Assembly (NCBI GenBank): GCA_030278955.1
Contig: JAOANR010000015.1
Coordinates: 35,744,487-35,808,486 of the forward strand
Reading direction: 5' to 3'
DNA from: Hygrophila difformis
Taxonomy: Eukaryota > Streptophyta > Magnoliopsida > Lamiales > Acanthaceae
Length of the DNA: 64,000 nucleotides
The notes under the pieces are model-generated. The model was given only the letters and a program-made list of their open reading frames with translations. It made no database searches and was not told where the DNA came from. This document shows, in pieces, positions 44,319-56,167 of the stretch. The position numbers were made by a program, and so were the translations under genes. How positions within the stretch are numbered: the stretch's first letter is position 1; each line of letters opens with the position of its first letter.

Positions 44319-44562
44319 CAATTTGCAATATTTTTGTATAATTTATCATCAAAATTTAGTTGTCAAACTTTGTAAATTTTAGTGATTTATTGATATAGTT
44401 TGATGAAGTAATTTATGATTGGGTAGATTTTCATTCTTCATAAGAATTCTCAAAGGCATATATATAAAATGCCTGAATTTATGAAAGGTTCGCCGATTAT
44501 ACAAAAATTATATATACAACACAAAGTCTTGCTATTTTTAGTCAATTCATAACTTTTATATA

Positions 44563-44565
<3 letters not shown>

Positions 44566-44604
<39 letters not shown>
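44566..44604. repeat. TA dinucleotide microsatellite
   Basis: A continuous run of about 18 TA units inside the Helitron arm. Confidence 0.9.
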
Positions 44605-44605
<1 letters not shown>

Positions 44606-44950
44606 AATAATTGTCTTTACCATATTAGTTTATTCATCTTCAATTGACACTACTTTTGTATATTTTTTTTAACAATATTTGGTTGTTAAATTTTGTGTAT
44701 TTCATTATTTCCTCGACATAGAGTTTGTGGAAAATTTTCTAATTATGTACATTTGGCATTGAATAAAAGAATTTTTAAATGCATGCATATAATTTCATCA
44801 TGTAAAGGCATGTATTCATCATATTGTTATGACTTATGACACAATTTAACAATTGGAATATTATATTATTCATTATATCAATATTGTAATATGGAAACTA
44901 CTTATGTGGTGGGTAATATTGTACAAAATTAGTACACAATCACCTTGTCA

Positions 44951-45055
44951 TCCAGCTCCAGAGTGAAAGCTGACCCCACAAACCAAAATGAGCTATTTCC
45001 AGTCCAGCTCCAGAGTGAAGGCTGACCCCACAAACCAAAATAAGCTATTTCCAGT
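44951..45055. repeat. 52-bp tandem duplication in the Helitron
   Basis: Two copies of a unit starting TCCAGCTCCAGAGTGAA and ending GCTATTTCCAG, differing at two or three bases. Directly followed by the 5S-like sequence. Confidence 0.85.
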
Positions 45056-45088
45056 TCACTTTAACCTCACTCACGCACGCCCTGGGAG

Positions 45089-45199
45089 ACTTCCCAGAAC
45101 GTCACTCATCCTAAAATTACTTCAAGGCAAGCACGCTTAACTTTGAAGTTCTTATAGGATGATTATCAAGAAAAAAAGGTACATTGTTGGTATGAGTAG
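45089..45199 (-). pseudogene. 5S rRNA-like sequence, diverged (possibly Cassandra-derived)
   Basis: On the minus strand the segments AAGTTAAGCGTGCTTG, AGGATGAGTGAC and TTCTGGGAAGT line up in order with the A box, intermediate element and C box of plant 5S rRNA genes. The 5' part (CTCATACCAACAATG) matches more loosely. It is too diverged to be a working 5S gene. 5S-like sequences of this kind are known from Cassandra TRIM LTRs and some SINEs; which source applies here is not settled. Confidence 0.65.
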
Positions 45200-46008
45200 T
45201 TTATTTCACTCCATTTAAACCATTATATTCTCTAGATTTTTTTATTTTTTTTGAGAAATAAAAATGTAGGGATTAATGAGATTATGTTTAATAATTGAAT
45301 GGTGATGTGGTTTAGTGTTTCTTTTTTTTTTTTCCTCCAATTTTTAACGAATAATGTAAATTTGTTTAATTAGTATGATATGAAATTTTTTCCGTTTTAT
45401 CTTTTTTTTTTATAGCCATCGTTCAATATTTTTAATGTTAATGGATTGATTATATTTAAATATTTTTTAGAAAGAAAGAATTAAATTAAATCTAAAAATG
45501 ACAACATAGTCCGTACATATAAAAATTCAAAAGAAATAATAATTTATTATATATAGATTAAATCATTAGAAATATTAAAATACTAATATTAATAATTCAA
45601 CCGAAAAATATTTTCGAAAAATATGTTAATTAAAAAATATTTAATTTTTGTCTTTCTATTAAAAAATATTAAAAAATATTAAAAAATAATTATAATCATA
45701 TCTATCTATTATTAAAAAAAATATATTTAATTTTTGTCTTTCTATTATACAGCTTATTAAATATTTTTTAATGATATTAAAATTTATAGTTAAACCTACT
45801 AAAAATTAGGTTTAAAATTTGATTAAATCTTACTATAGCGGATTAGAATTTTTTTTAATTAAATATAATTTATGATAGAATAACTAAGGTATAGTTATCT
45901 ATATAATATGACTAATAAAATATATATTGAAAATAATATATTAATAAAAGAATTATAATATATACATTTAACATATATTTACTAAAGTTCAGCTAAAAAA
46001 CTAAATAT

Positions 46009-46637
46009 TTACTAAACATTAAATAGATTATAATTTGTTGAGCATTTATATCTTTTGAAAATATATAGAAAGATTTTTTGAAGATTTATTTGTAATATAT
46101 AGATTTATGATCTAAATATAATATAAAAAGTTTATGACATGTCACAAATAGAATTAATCAGCGATGACGTGGATTAATTAATTTCGTTGATCTTAAAATA
46201 AGGATATAATGACTGACTAACCCCTTAAAATTAAGAAGGATACATTAAAATTAATAAGGGCAATAGAGTCTGCACAGACAAAAAAGTATTCAGGATTTAT
46301 TATATAGATTTACTAAACATTAAATAGATTATAATTTGCTGAGCATTTATATCTTTTGAAATATATAGAAAGATTTTTTGAAGATTTATTTGTAATATAT
46401 AGATTTATGATCTAAATATAATATAAAAAGTTGATGACATGGCACAAATGGAATTAATCAGCGCTGAGGTGTATCTTCATGATTAATCAGCGATGACGTG
46501 GATTAATTAGGTTCGTTGATCTTAAAATAAGCATATAATGACTGATTAACCCCTTAAAATTAAGAAGGATACATTAAAATTAATAAGGGCAGTAGAGTCT
46601 GCACAGGCAAAAAAGTGTTCAGGATTTATTATATAGA
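46009..46637 (-). repeat. Tandemly duplicated Helitron 5' terminus
   Basis: 46009-46308 and 46309-46637 are about 300-bp direct repeats that each end (plus strand) in GGATTTATTATATAGA followed by T, that is, a complete TC-type Helitron start on the minus strand. The second copy has an extra segment of about 27 bp near 46463-46490. Confidence 0.85.
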
Positions 46638-46965
46638 TGATTTAATTTAATACATCGATAGATAGATTAGATAGATTAAATACTATGAGGAGTGGATAAA
46701 ATCGGCTTCGGCCCTCTTTTCTCACCGAAAAAATACTATGCGAACAATAGGAATGCAATATTACATGCATGATACATCCATAAATTAAATATTATATTCG
46801 TGATGAACACAATCCCCAAATTATCCATCTATTTATAATGATGGTCCCATGACAAATTGCGTCAAAATAATTTATAGTTGAATAGGAATGGAAGAACATA
46901 TATGCCTATGTGCATGCTCTGTGTGATATACACGTTGAAGAACATATATGCCACACGACACACCA
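46638..46965. repeat. Segmental duplication, middle piece of block B
   Basis: Matches 26565-26875 (ACATCGATAGATAGATTAG onward). It ends at the insertion point of Helitron copy 2. Confidence 0.85.
46875..46965. repeat. 91-bp direct repeat, left of Helitron copy 2
   Basis: Identical to 50962-51052. The matching locus in block A (about 26792-26870) has this sequence only once, so the duplication arose with or after the Helitron insertion. Confidence 0.88.
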
Positions 46966-48207
46966 TCTATATATATATTAAAGCATTAGTGAACAACCCA
47001 TCCTATATTTAATGTCGTGTCTCCATTTTAAATTTCTAATTTTTATAGATTTTTACATTTTAAATGTATTAATTTTAGATTTTCGCATTTATTTATTATT
47101 CATTATATATTTTCAGTTTTTTGAAATATATGGAATTTTCAATTTATATAGAATTCCCACAATATCCACATCTAAAAAGATTTGAAGATTTGAAATTTTG
47201 CATATTTTATTTTATCTATATTATTTTGCATTTTTTATTTACTAATTTTAGATTTTCGCATTTATTTATTTATTCATTCTAGATTTTAGCCTATCGTGTA
47301 TAAAATCTATTATATTATAAATTCTCACTCTATCATCATATCGTGTCACATATATTCAATTTCAAAAGGATTTGAAAGATAAAATTTGGAATTTTGCATA
47401 TTTTATTATCTATTTTGGATTTTATTATTTTTGAATTGTTTTATTTTATCTATTTTATATTTTATTATTTTGTATTTTTTATTTTAAATTTTACTATTGC
47501 ATTTATTATTGATTTATAGATTTTCAGGTTTTACACCATAGGATTATTATGATATGAATATACATTTTCAGTTTTTGCACCATATGATTATTATGACGAA
47601 GTTCTGCACTAGCAATTAAGAATTATGTTGCATTTATGTTTCAATATGGTGATCATATTGTAATGCCAGTAATTTTTTGTAGGTTTGGTCTCACTTTTGG
47701 TTATATTTTTTGGGTGTGATAAATGATGTAATCAAAATATACATTGCATATTATATTTATTTATTCATGTTAAAATATATTAATGTATATATAGCAATCC
47801 CAATTTTTAGTTTTTAAAATATATTTAATTTTCAATTTATATGGAGTTCCCACAATTTCAATTTATAAAAAATTTAGAATTTCAAATTTATATAGAATTT
47901 ATATTAAAAAATACATTATTGAATATATGGAAAATATTTGTATATATTAATTAATGTATATATAGGCTATGTTTTCACAAAAATATGTCACTTCTCCTAA
48001 AAGTAATATACAATTATATAGTTGTTGATCGTTAAAAAATATGTTTTATAATTATATCATTCTATTTGTATATAAATATATATTAAATAATATAAATCTT
48101 ATATATGTTTTATTAGATAAAGATAATACAAAACAATTATAATTATTAAGGGAATTGTGGAAATTCATATTTTATGGATAATTAGTTTAGAGTAAATTAA
48201 TTATTTT

Positions 48208-48385
48208 TTAGGTGAATACCAATCCCCAGGCCACATTGGACCCAAGACTAATCCCTCAAGGATCTGCAAGGGCAATTAAGAGGAGCTCTCTCAGACAGTT
48301 TTTTGCATACACGAGGCTCGAACCCGAGACATTGCTTAAGCGACTAAAGCCCCCATCCACTCAAGCAAACTGATGTTGCTGGAGA
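48208..48385 (-). mobile_element. tRNA-derived SINE with 14-bp target duplication
   Basis: Flanked by AAATTAATTATTTT at 48194-48207 and 48386-48399. On the minus strand it contains a Pol III B box GGGTTCGAGCC (48325-48315) and ends in an A-rich tail next to the duplication. It is absent from Helitron copy 1 at the matching place. It lacks a foldable tRNA, so it is not a tRNA gene. Confidence 0.75.
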
Positions 48386-48514
48386 AAATTAATTATTTTC
48401 GTAAAGCATAATATAAATAAAAGATCGGATGTATAAAGAGTTATTGAGGGTGCGAATAGATCCATCAATAAATAAAGAAAGAAAATTTAATTTTTTAATC
48501 AAATTTTTAAGAAA

Positions 48515-48811
48515 TACTCCATCTATTTTATAATAAGTGTAACACTAGAAAATGACATGAGATTTAAGGAAAGTTAATAAAATTGATATAGTTGAAAGAT
48601 TACAATAATTAAATAAATAAAATAAGATCAGTCACATTTGACTTTATTCCTTTTGAGTTTTATTTTAATGAATATAAAAAATAATTAATTTAAGTATATT
48701 TCGTATAAGTTATTAACCCTCAAAATATTCCAAATATGGTAACATAACACTTATTTCCGAACACCCAAAGAAGGAAGGTGTAACACTTAAAATAGTAAAA
48801 AACGGAGGAAG
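48515..48811. mobile_element. MITE with TACTCYATCYATTTTATAA-type ends, in Helitron copy 2
   Basis: Counterpart of 23665-23941: left end TACTCCATCTATTTTATAAT, right end AACGGAGGAAGGAATT. Non-coding. Confidence 0.6.
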
Positions 48812-48879
48812 GAATTCATTAATGTATATTTTAACAGATTTACAATTGACGAGAAAATAAATATAAATCTAGCTTTGTT

Positions 48880-50680
48880 AAAAATTGAAAGGCTAACTGT
48901 TGCAAATTTTATAAGTTTGAAAATTTTCATTAGAATGCCGGTACTGAATGGAGTTTTAACATGTGAAACAGATAATATATTGATACTGGAAGAGATATAT
49001 TATAATTAGGAAGAAATGAAGACGGATCATGCTAAACTATTACTTTTATTGATTGATGAGCAGAAGAATGTATATAATAAAATAATGTATGTAGTTGATA
49101 GTAATGATGGTTGATTCTTTTTTATTTACGTGGTGGAACTGACAAGACATTTATTGATAATTTATCTAGAAAATATTATGTTTAGCCCTTAATGGGAGAG
49201 GTGATATTATGTTGCCTCTAGCATCCAGTGGAATAGCACCCCTACTCCTTCCACGAGGTAGGACTGCACATTCTAAATTTGGTATTCCACTAGATTGTGT
49301 CGAGAATTTTACCTGCAAAAAACTTACCCCATAAAATTATTTAAAATTTCTTATTAAAACAAAGCTCAATATTTAAGATGAAATTCTTAATTGGTAGAAT
49401 GATTATAAGCCCATCTGAATTAACTAAATTCCACATTCATTTTCTGATGAAAAATTCCTACTCGCAGTTTGTTTTACTATGACTATAGGAAAAGAAAAAA
49501 AAAGTCAATGTCAATCTGTTGGATTCTATATTGAAAAACCAGTTTTTATCCATATCAGTGATATGTTGCAATATCTCGTGTCACTGGAAAGAGAGCTCGG
49601 AGTATTAATATATAATTAAAATGGATTAACTCAAGATACAACAAGAAATGTTGTTTACAATGAAAATTTTATATATGAGAGAAATTTGCACAATGAATAC
49701 TTCATTAGGTGATGGAAATTGGTAAAGTTGGTATTGATATTGAAGATGTATAATTAGATGTGACATTTTTAGATGATAATTTTATAAACTCTACGGGAGA
49801 TCCTATAAACTGCACTACTTCAAATCCAGACATTGTTACTATATATCAACCCCTACCAATGAGATTGTTGATACGATCAATGATTATATCATGGAACGTA
49901 TATTTACAAATGAAAATGTATATATTTATATCAGTTCTAACAATATTTGTCAAGACGATGAAAGCATAAATATTTGTAATAAATTATTTTCACTTGAATA
50001 TCTAAGCACGATCAATTGATTGGATTACCGAATCATGAAATATAGTTGAATGATGGTTACATGGTCATACTTCTTAGTAATGTAGATCCATCAAATAAAT
50101 TATGCAATATAAGTAGGTTGATAGTAACCAAGATGCGGAACCATATAATTGAGGTTAAACTAATTTTCGAGAAACCATGAAATTAGAAAATTCTTGATTG
50201 GTAGAATAATTATGAGCCTATTTGATTTAACCAAATTTCTCATTTGATTTCAGATGAAAAAATTATCACTCGCAGTTTGTTTTGCTATGATTCTAAACAA
50301 AAGTCAATGTCAACATTTAAAGAATTTTGGACTTTATTTTTCAAAACCACTTTTTAGCAGTAATGTTGCAATATTTCGTGTCATAAGCAAGATGTGACTC
50401 AAAGTATTAATGTGCAATTAAGAATGATTAACTCAAGATATCAAAAGAAATGTTGTTTACAATGAAATTTATATATGATGGAAAATTTGCAAAATGAATT
50501 TTTTATGTAGGTGACAGTAAAGCTGGTATTGATTTTAGAGATGTATAGTCAAATGTGACATTTTCGGATGATATTCTTATAAACTCTACGGGTGATTCTA
50601 TAATGGTCATTTTTTCGAGTACATATAGAAATATAAACTGCACAACTTCAAATTCGGATATTTTTAAAAGATAGTACTAT
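48880..50680 (+). pseudogene. Helitron helicase relic (copy 2)
   Basis: Collinear with the relic in copy 1. Readable fragments include a GGTDKTFIDNL-like stretch near 49135, an [24 protein letters not shown] stretch near 49215-49280, and two GKVGI/GKAGI-DVTF segments near 49720-49800 and 50520-50590. Numerous stops and frameshifts; no product. Confidence 0.7.
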
Positions 50681-50961
50681 ACTTGCCACTACTAATGAAA
50701 TTTTCAGCAAATTGTGAGAAAATTTTTCATATTATGCTTAATACTTATATTTAAATTTTATTTCATCTTAATTTAAATTTCAAATTAAATAAAAATATTA
50801 TTTTAATAATTATTTTTATCAATCTGTTACATTTGTATCGGACAAGCCACAGAAGCTAAAGAATACGGTATAATATAATTTCTTTTACACAAAATATAAT
50901 TTAATATTACTTTATATAATATAAATATATATATTATATAAAATCTATAATTATGCCCGTC

Positions 50962-51052
50962 TAGTTGAATAGGAATGGAAGAACATATATGCCTATGTGC
51001 ATGCTCTGTGTGATATACACGTTGAAGAACATATATGCCACACGACACACCA
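50962..51052. repeat. 91-bp direct repeat, right of Helitron copy 2
   Basis: Identical to 46875-46965; the shared TAG at its start is also the last three bases of the Helitron CTAG end. Confidence 0.88.
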
Positions 51053-51275
51053 ATTAAATATAAATCACTAATACACACATTGAACACAATAATTACACAC
51101 TATAGGGAAATTAAAAATACAAAAGCAAGACAAAACTCATATAGCATATGATTATGTTTCAGAAACACACTTGAAATTAAATGAACAACACTTCATTAAA
51201 GAAGAATCAGACAATGAATATAATGAAAATTATGCAAATAATAAATACTCAATTATGCATGCTCCTCACACATAA

Positions 51276-52395
51276 TTAGTTCACAAAATGGCACTGCTTT
51301 CTGATCTCCCCTTGACTCCCAGTGAGCACACCCACCTTTCCCAATTTCACCATTGCTGCGGCAAACTTGCTTGCCCAAATGGACCCGTACTGTGCATTTG
51401 TCAGCACCAGATTCTTCGTGAGGGGGCTGTCGAATAGGGTTTGGTCGGAGGTGAAGAGCCCCTTGTGATTCTTCAAATTCCGGTAATACTGGTTGTCCAG
51501 ACGATCAGGGGTGACAATATCGTTGTGCACCTCGGTAATGTTATTATTGCCAGGCGGCGGGCACTTGCCTTTGAGGAATTTAGCAAATGCCGGGTCTAGA
51601 GAAGGGTCCTGCGCGACGGTGGCGTTGAAGTTGTAAAGCCTGCTGGAGAAGGAAGGGCAGTGAGCGTCCCCAATGGAGTGAGCACCGGAAAGCGTCACCA
51701 TCTCGTCCAGCGTCATCCCTTTGGCGGCGAAGTTGTCCCTCAGCTGAGTGGCGTTGAAAAATGGTGGAGGCAGATTCTGCAGAACTTCCGAACTTAAGGA
51801 TACGCGCCCGTCTTTACGCCCCGAAGGCACCTCGTATCCAATATGCCCTGCGATGAAGGTGCCGTCGCGTGCAGCAAAAGCCAGAATGTCGGCGCAGGAC
51901 ACAGTACCTGGACAACTGGCCTCGAGCAAAGACTTGGCAGTGTCTATCACATCAAACCCTTCGAGGGTGAGGTTGACGATGTTGTCTTTCTCAGCAGGAG
52001 GGTTTCCCGGCACCGTATCCAGCAGCACGGAGGCATCACAACCCTAGAAATTAATTAAAGCAGTTTAATGAATGATTAGGTACGCAACATATATGTAATT
52101 GAATTGAGGATGAGTTGAGTGTAACAATGTGTAAGGGGTACATTACCCTGACGAAACAATCATGGAAATATAGCCTGATGAGGTCAGCAGCGGTTCCAGG
52201 GTGTTTGGACATTGCTCTGGTGACAACCCCCCTCACGATTGTCTCAGCCAATGGGCATGTCGTTTTATAGAATCCCACTACCAGACTCTGACTGTCCGCT
52301 GATGAAAATGAAAAATCAGCCCTAGTAGCACCACATGAGAATAGCAGAACCATTGCCATCACGGCCGCTGAAACAATTGAGGACCTGGAATTCAT
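51276..52395 (-). CDS. Class III secretory peroxidase, gene 2 (two exons: 52147-52395 and 51276-52043)
   Basis: 338 residues, same exon sizes (249 and 768 bp) and same intron position as gene 1; the intron is 103 bp. Signal peptide [20 protein letters not shown]. Distal [10 protein letters not shown] with Arg74 and His78, then [12 protein letters not shown], and LSGAHSIG with His205. About 92% protein identity to gene 1 in exon 2, so it is a recent duplicate. Its 3' flank is shared with gene 1 but broken up by two Helitrons and a Tekay element. Expected secreted, haem- and calcium-binding oxidoreductase acting on phenolics with hydrogen peroxide. All key residues are intact, so probably functional. 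Confidence 0.95.
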
Positions 52396-52498
52396 TTTTC
52401 GAACAGATTAGGGTTGCAGAAACTATATATGGATCAGTTTCTGCCTGAAGGAATCGATTGACGATTTGGAGGTAAATGATGAAAGCGCCATTACAAGG

Positions 52499-52506
52499 TA
52501 TTTATA
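52499..52506 (-). promoter_or_regulatory. TATA box of peroxidase gene 2
   Basis: The minus strand reads GTACTATAAATACC about 104 bp upstream of the ATG, in the same context as gene 1. Confidence 0.65.
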
Positions 52507-52780
52507 GTACAAAAGATTAGACGAGAAGTGGTAATTAGAAGAATAATATAATGTTGGAATTGTTATATCATTGAGTAGAAAATGCATGCACTCCTTGATC
52601 GTGCATAAGCAGCACTATAGTGGAAATTGGACATCGTGTTCCTCACGTTTGAAATTGTTTAACCCTAATTGCAATTTTTTTTTTTTTTTTTGAACCATTC
52701 CCTATTTGTAATCGAGATAATGTTTGGTCAGCTTGCCCAGCCCTTCTTTCATCTCTGTATATAAGATATGCCAGAAAAAC

Positions 52781-54514
52781 GGAAAAAAAAACCCAATTGG
52801 TCCCATAATTTTGACAAATTTATCAAACGGTCCCATAATATTTGAATTAACATAATCCGTCCAATAACTATACTAATTATCGCCAAAATGGTCTCAACCC
52901 TCCTTAATTATCTTTTAATCCGATGTGGCAGTGCATTAGGGAGGTTAATGGCTTTGACCACATACTCACGTGGCATGGGGGGTGTGCGGTGGAGCTCCGA
53001 GATACCTTCAGCTGATTTTCATGTTTTCAAGCTCCATTTTACTAAAATCCTTCTCCCAAATTATCATTTCTTACTTCCAGTAGCTCCACTATCACATTCA
53101 AACATGAAAGGATCGGTGTAGAACTCAACGTCGAGCCTCGTGCATATAAAATGAAAAGCTCTTGGTCGAAAACAGCGGCAACAGAAACAATTATTGCAGC
53201 TTAATCACCAAGATAGGATAAGGAAGTCTCAGATCTCTTTTTTCATTCCCATTTGTGGCTTATTCCCCATCCAACAGGTCTCTGTTGCCATTACGTTTGA
53301 AATGTAATTTTGATTTTTGATGTCGTAATTTTCATCGCTTTTATTGTTAGTTAATCGAAACTTTATTTTGAGTATACATTTGTAATATTTAGATGATTTT
53401 AGTTGGAATCGACATACGTTTCGTCAAATTTGGTGAAGAAATGCTCCCTGCCATTTTTCCGGTCAAGAAAGGAGAAATTCCGGCCATGTTATCAAACAAC
53501 AAGCTGCGGTATGACTTTTTGAATTTTGAGCATAGATTCATGATCCTTACGATGAGAGGAGTCAAATGCATGTAAATTTCACTATTTTGAACAAGATTGG
53601 AGCATCCCGGAATTACTATTCATTGTCTTCTCCGGTGAGCCATTTTTTGTCCGGTGCTGCTTTTGCAATCTGAAGTATGTAACGGGGTCCTTGCGCGCTC
53701 TAGGTTCATTTTCTGAATCAAAATTGTGGTATGGATCGCCACTTCTCAAGATTGTTGTATGCATTGAGATGGTGTATTTCTCAATTAAGATTTTGCCTTC
53801 GAATTCGGTGCAGTACTTCATACACTTTAATCGTCACTTTCCACTAGATAGGTCTGTGTATTTGCTATGTTGAACTTGTTAACCGAGCCCGATCCTATTA
53901 ATTGTCATTTTCTACTAGATTTGAGTTATAAGAGAATCTATTTAAATATAGGAATCAGTGCCATTTTTCGATTGATAATAAGAGTTTTTCCTCGACCTAG
54001 CTGCTCCTCCATTCTCTTTCGGGCGTCAATTCTGCAGCTGCGTTGCCCATTTATCTTGGTCGGCCTCCGATATTCAAACCCTTACGAAACTTGGGCGGAG
54101 TCATAAATTGTGACCACATAATACTTCAATCTTGTCTGAAACAGGGACAATAGAGTTTAGGGTTGGGGAGAATGGAGAAAATGGCGACGATGGAGCTGAG
54201 AGTTGGGGGAATCATGAAAGTCGCTGGAGGTAGGGTCAAAGAAATGAGGATTTGGGAAAATATTTTTGTTTTAAAGAAATGGGTATTACATAAATCAAGG
54301 TGGCTCGACCCACAATGCCAGGTAGGCATGCTTTCAAGTCAAAATAAGATTATTCCTTAATTATCATGCCACGTCAGCCTGTAATTCGATTAAGGAGGTG
54401 TTGGGATCATTTTGGCCATCATTAGCATAGTTATTGGACGGATTAAGTTAATTTAAATTTTATGGGACCGTTTGAGAAATTTGTCAAAATTATGGGATCG
54501 TTTGAGTTTTTTCT
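52781..54514. mobile_element. Non-autonomous element with about 150-bp terminal inverted repeats (MULE-like)
   Basis: The left arm (GGTCCCATAATTTTGACAAA, CCGTCCAATAACTATACTAA) is matched in inverse by the right arm at about 54360-54514. No transposase ORF. The 1.4-kb interior is less AT-rich than its surroundings and carries short ORFs (53582-53821 minus, 53867-54106 plus) of no known family. It might be captured host sequence. Exact ends and target duplication are uncertain. Confidence 0.6.
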
Positions 54515-54960
54515 CAATATGAATTAGTTGTTATTCCGACTTAATTAATTTCATGCACATTGACATCACTTAAATAAAAAGGACAAAAACATGATTCACA
54601 CTTCTTTTTTTTTTCGCTGAACAGCTTATACAGGATAAAAAAAATTTATCGTGAGAGTTCATGCCATACAAATTACAAAAAGACAAACATGCTATGAAAG
54701 GGATTATGAGAACTCATGCCACACAAATTATAAGGAGACAAACAAGAGGATAGGGACCAGGTAGGGAATCGGACCCCCAACATAAAGGTTGAAAGTCGAG
54801 GGACCTAACCATTTGGTCAAATTCCCCATCCCAATACATGTTTCACACTTGTAAAGAACAACAAAGAAGAAGTTAATAATAGTGCAATACATATGATGAA
54901 GAAGTAATAATAAGCAAGTAATAATAATCAATGCACGGTACGGTACGTTGATCCACCTCA
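54515..54960. other. Intergenic, 3' of peroxidase gene 3
   Basis: AT-rich with no ORF of note. A direct repeat of ATGCCAYACAAATTA occurs at about 54661 and 54714. Confidence 0.5.
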
Positions 54961-56090
54961 TCAGTTCACAAAGTGGCAGTTCTTTCTGATCTCCCCCTGT
55001 GTCCCTGTCAGCACATCCACGAACCCCATCCTCACCATCGCCGCACCAAATTTGTTCGCCCAAGCCGCCCCCGAATTCACATTGTTCATCACCAGATTCG
55101 TCGTCAGGGCGCTGTCGAACAGCGTTTGATCCGAGGTGAAAAGCCCCCTGTGATTCCTTAAATTCACGTAATACTGGTTGTCCAATCGGTTCGGCGTCAC
55201 GAGATCGTTGTCTATCCCACCGTTGCGGGTGGCCGGAGGCGGCGGGCACTTCTTTTTCAGGCTTGCAGCGAACGCCGGGTCCAGGGAAGGGTCCTGCGGG
55301 AAAGTGCTGTTGAAGCTGTAAAGCCTGCTGATGAAGGAACGGCAGTGAGCGTCCCCAACTGAATGAGCGCCGGAGAGCGTCACCATTTCGTCGAGAGACA
55401 GACCCTTGACCGCGAAGTTGTCCCTCAGCTGAGCGGCATTCAAGGTTGCAGCAGGCAGATTCTGCCCTACTTCCGAACTCAGAGACACGCGCCCGTCCCT
55501 ACGCCCCGAAGGCACATTGTACACAATGTTCCCAGCGCTGGCGGAACTGTCGCCAGCAGCGAAGGCCAGAATGTCGGCGCAGGACACTATTCCGGGGCAA
55601 CTGGCTTCGATCAGCCTCTTTGCCTCGTCGATCACTTCGAAGCCGTCGAGGCTAAAATTGATGGGGCTGTCTTTTTCTGCAGTAGGTTTTCCGGCCACTG
55701 TATCCAGCAGCACCGAAGCATCACAACCCTGTAAAATTTCAACACAGTTAATATCCATTAATTGCCGATTGGTTCTTCTGATTTGAAATTGCCAAAATCC
55801 CTTAATTAGCTTGTTTAATATATATAGTAGTAAATTAGGGCTTTACGAATACATACCCTAACGAAACAGTCGTGGAAATGCAGGCGGATGAGGCTAGCAG
55901 CAGTTCCAACCTTGGCAGATATAGCTCTGGAAACGACCTGCTTGACAATGGTCTCAGCCTGTGGGCATGTGTTGGCATAGAATCCCACTGTCAAGGTAGT
56001 TTGAGCAATGGTGGCAGTGGAACACAAGAGCAGCAACAATGCAATGAGAGGTGCAACGAATTTGGGAAGCAGCAGCCTGCAGGAATTCAT
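54961..56090 (-). CDS. Class III secretory peroxidase, gene 3 (two exons: 55857-56090 and 54961-55728)
   Basis: 333 residues. Signal peptide [20 protein letters not shown], mature part likely starting near [15 protein letters not shown]. The canonical distal motif [10 protein letters not shown] has Arg69 and His73 (genes 1 and 2 have Tyr instead of His in RLxFHD). [13 protein letters not shown] has Gly where most members have Arg. LSGAHSVG holds the proximal His200. The intron of 128 bp is at the same position as in genes 1 and 2, and exon 2 is again 768 bp, so all three share an ancestor. Gene 3 is the more diverged paralogue. Expected to be a cell-wall or vacuolar phenol-oxidising peroxidase. 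Confidence 0.95.
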
Positions 56091-56167
56091 TTTGTTATGG
56101 AAACAAATTAAGGGGATTGATTGATGATATTATACTAATGGATGGATGGATTATATAATTGGTGGAA

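Larger units (their letters stand above)
33567..46637 (-). mobile_element. Minus-strand Helitron carrying a nested Tekay element
   Basis: On the minus strand the 5' end is TCTATATAATAAATCC (46637 leftwards) and the 3' end is a CACCCG...CGGGC hairpin, AAAAATA and CTAG ending at 33567. The insertion is between A (33566) and T (46638), the Helitron rule. The empty site is visible in block A (26555-26570). Excluding the Tekay insertion it is about 2.7 kb, with no helicase recognisable, so it looks non-autonomous. Confidence 0.75.
46966..50964 (+). mobile_element. Decayed Helitron (copy 2)
   Basis: Begins TCTATATATATATTAAAG after A at 46965 and ends CTAG at 50961-50964 followed by T. Compared with copy 1 it has lost about 21 bases of the 3' hairpin (only CCCGT remains before CTAG). 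It carries a MITE, a SINE and helicase relics. Confidence 0.75.

Noticed and set aside
48300..48330. A tRNA gene
   Set aside because: Only the B box is convincing. No cloverleaf can be drawn, and the surrounding target duplication and A-rich tail show a SINE.
54728..55249. A 173-codon minus-strand ORF overlapping peroxidase gene 3
   Set aside because: It is an alternative frame of the peroxidase exon with no domain of its own.
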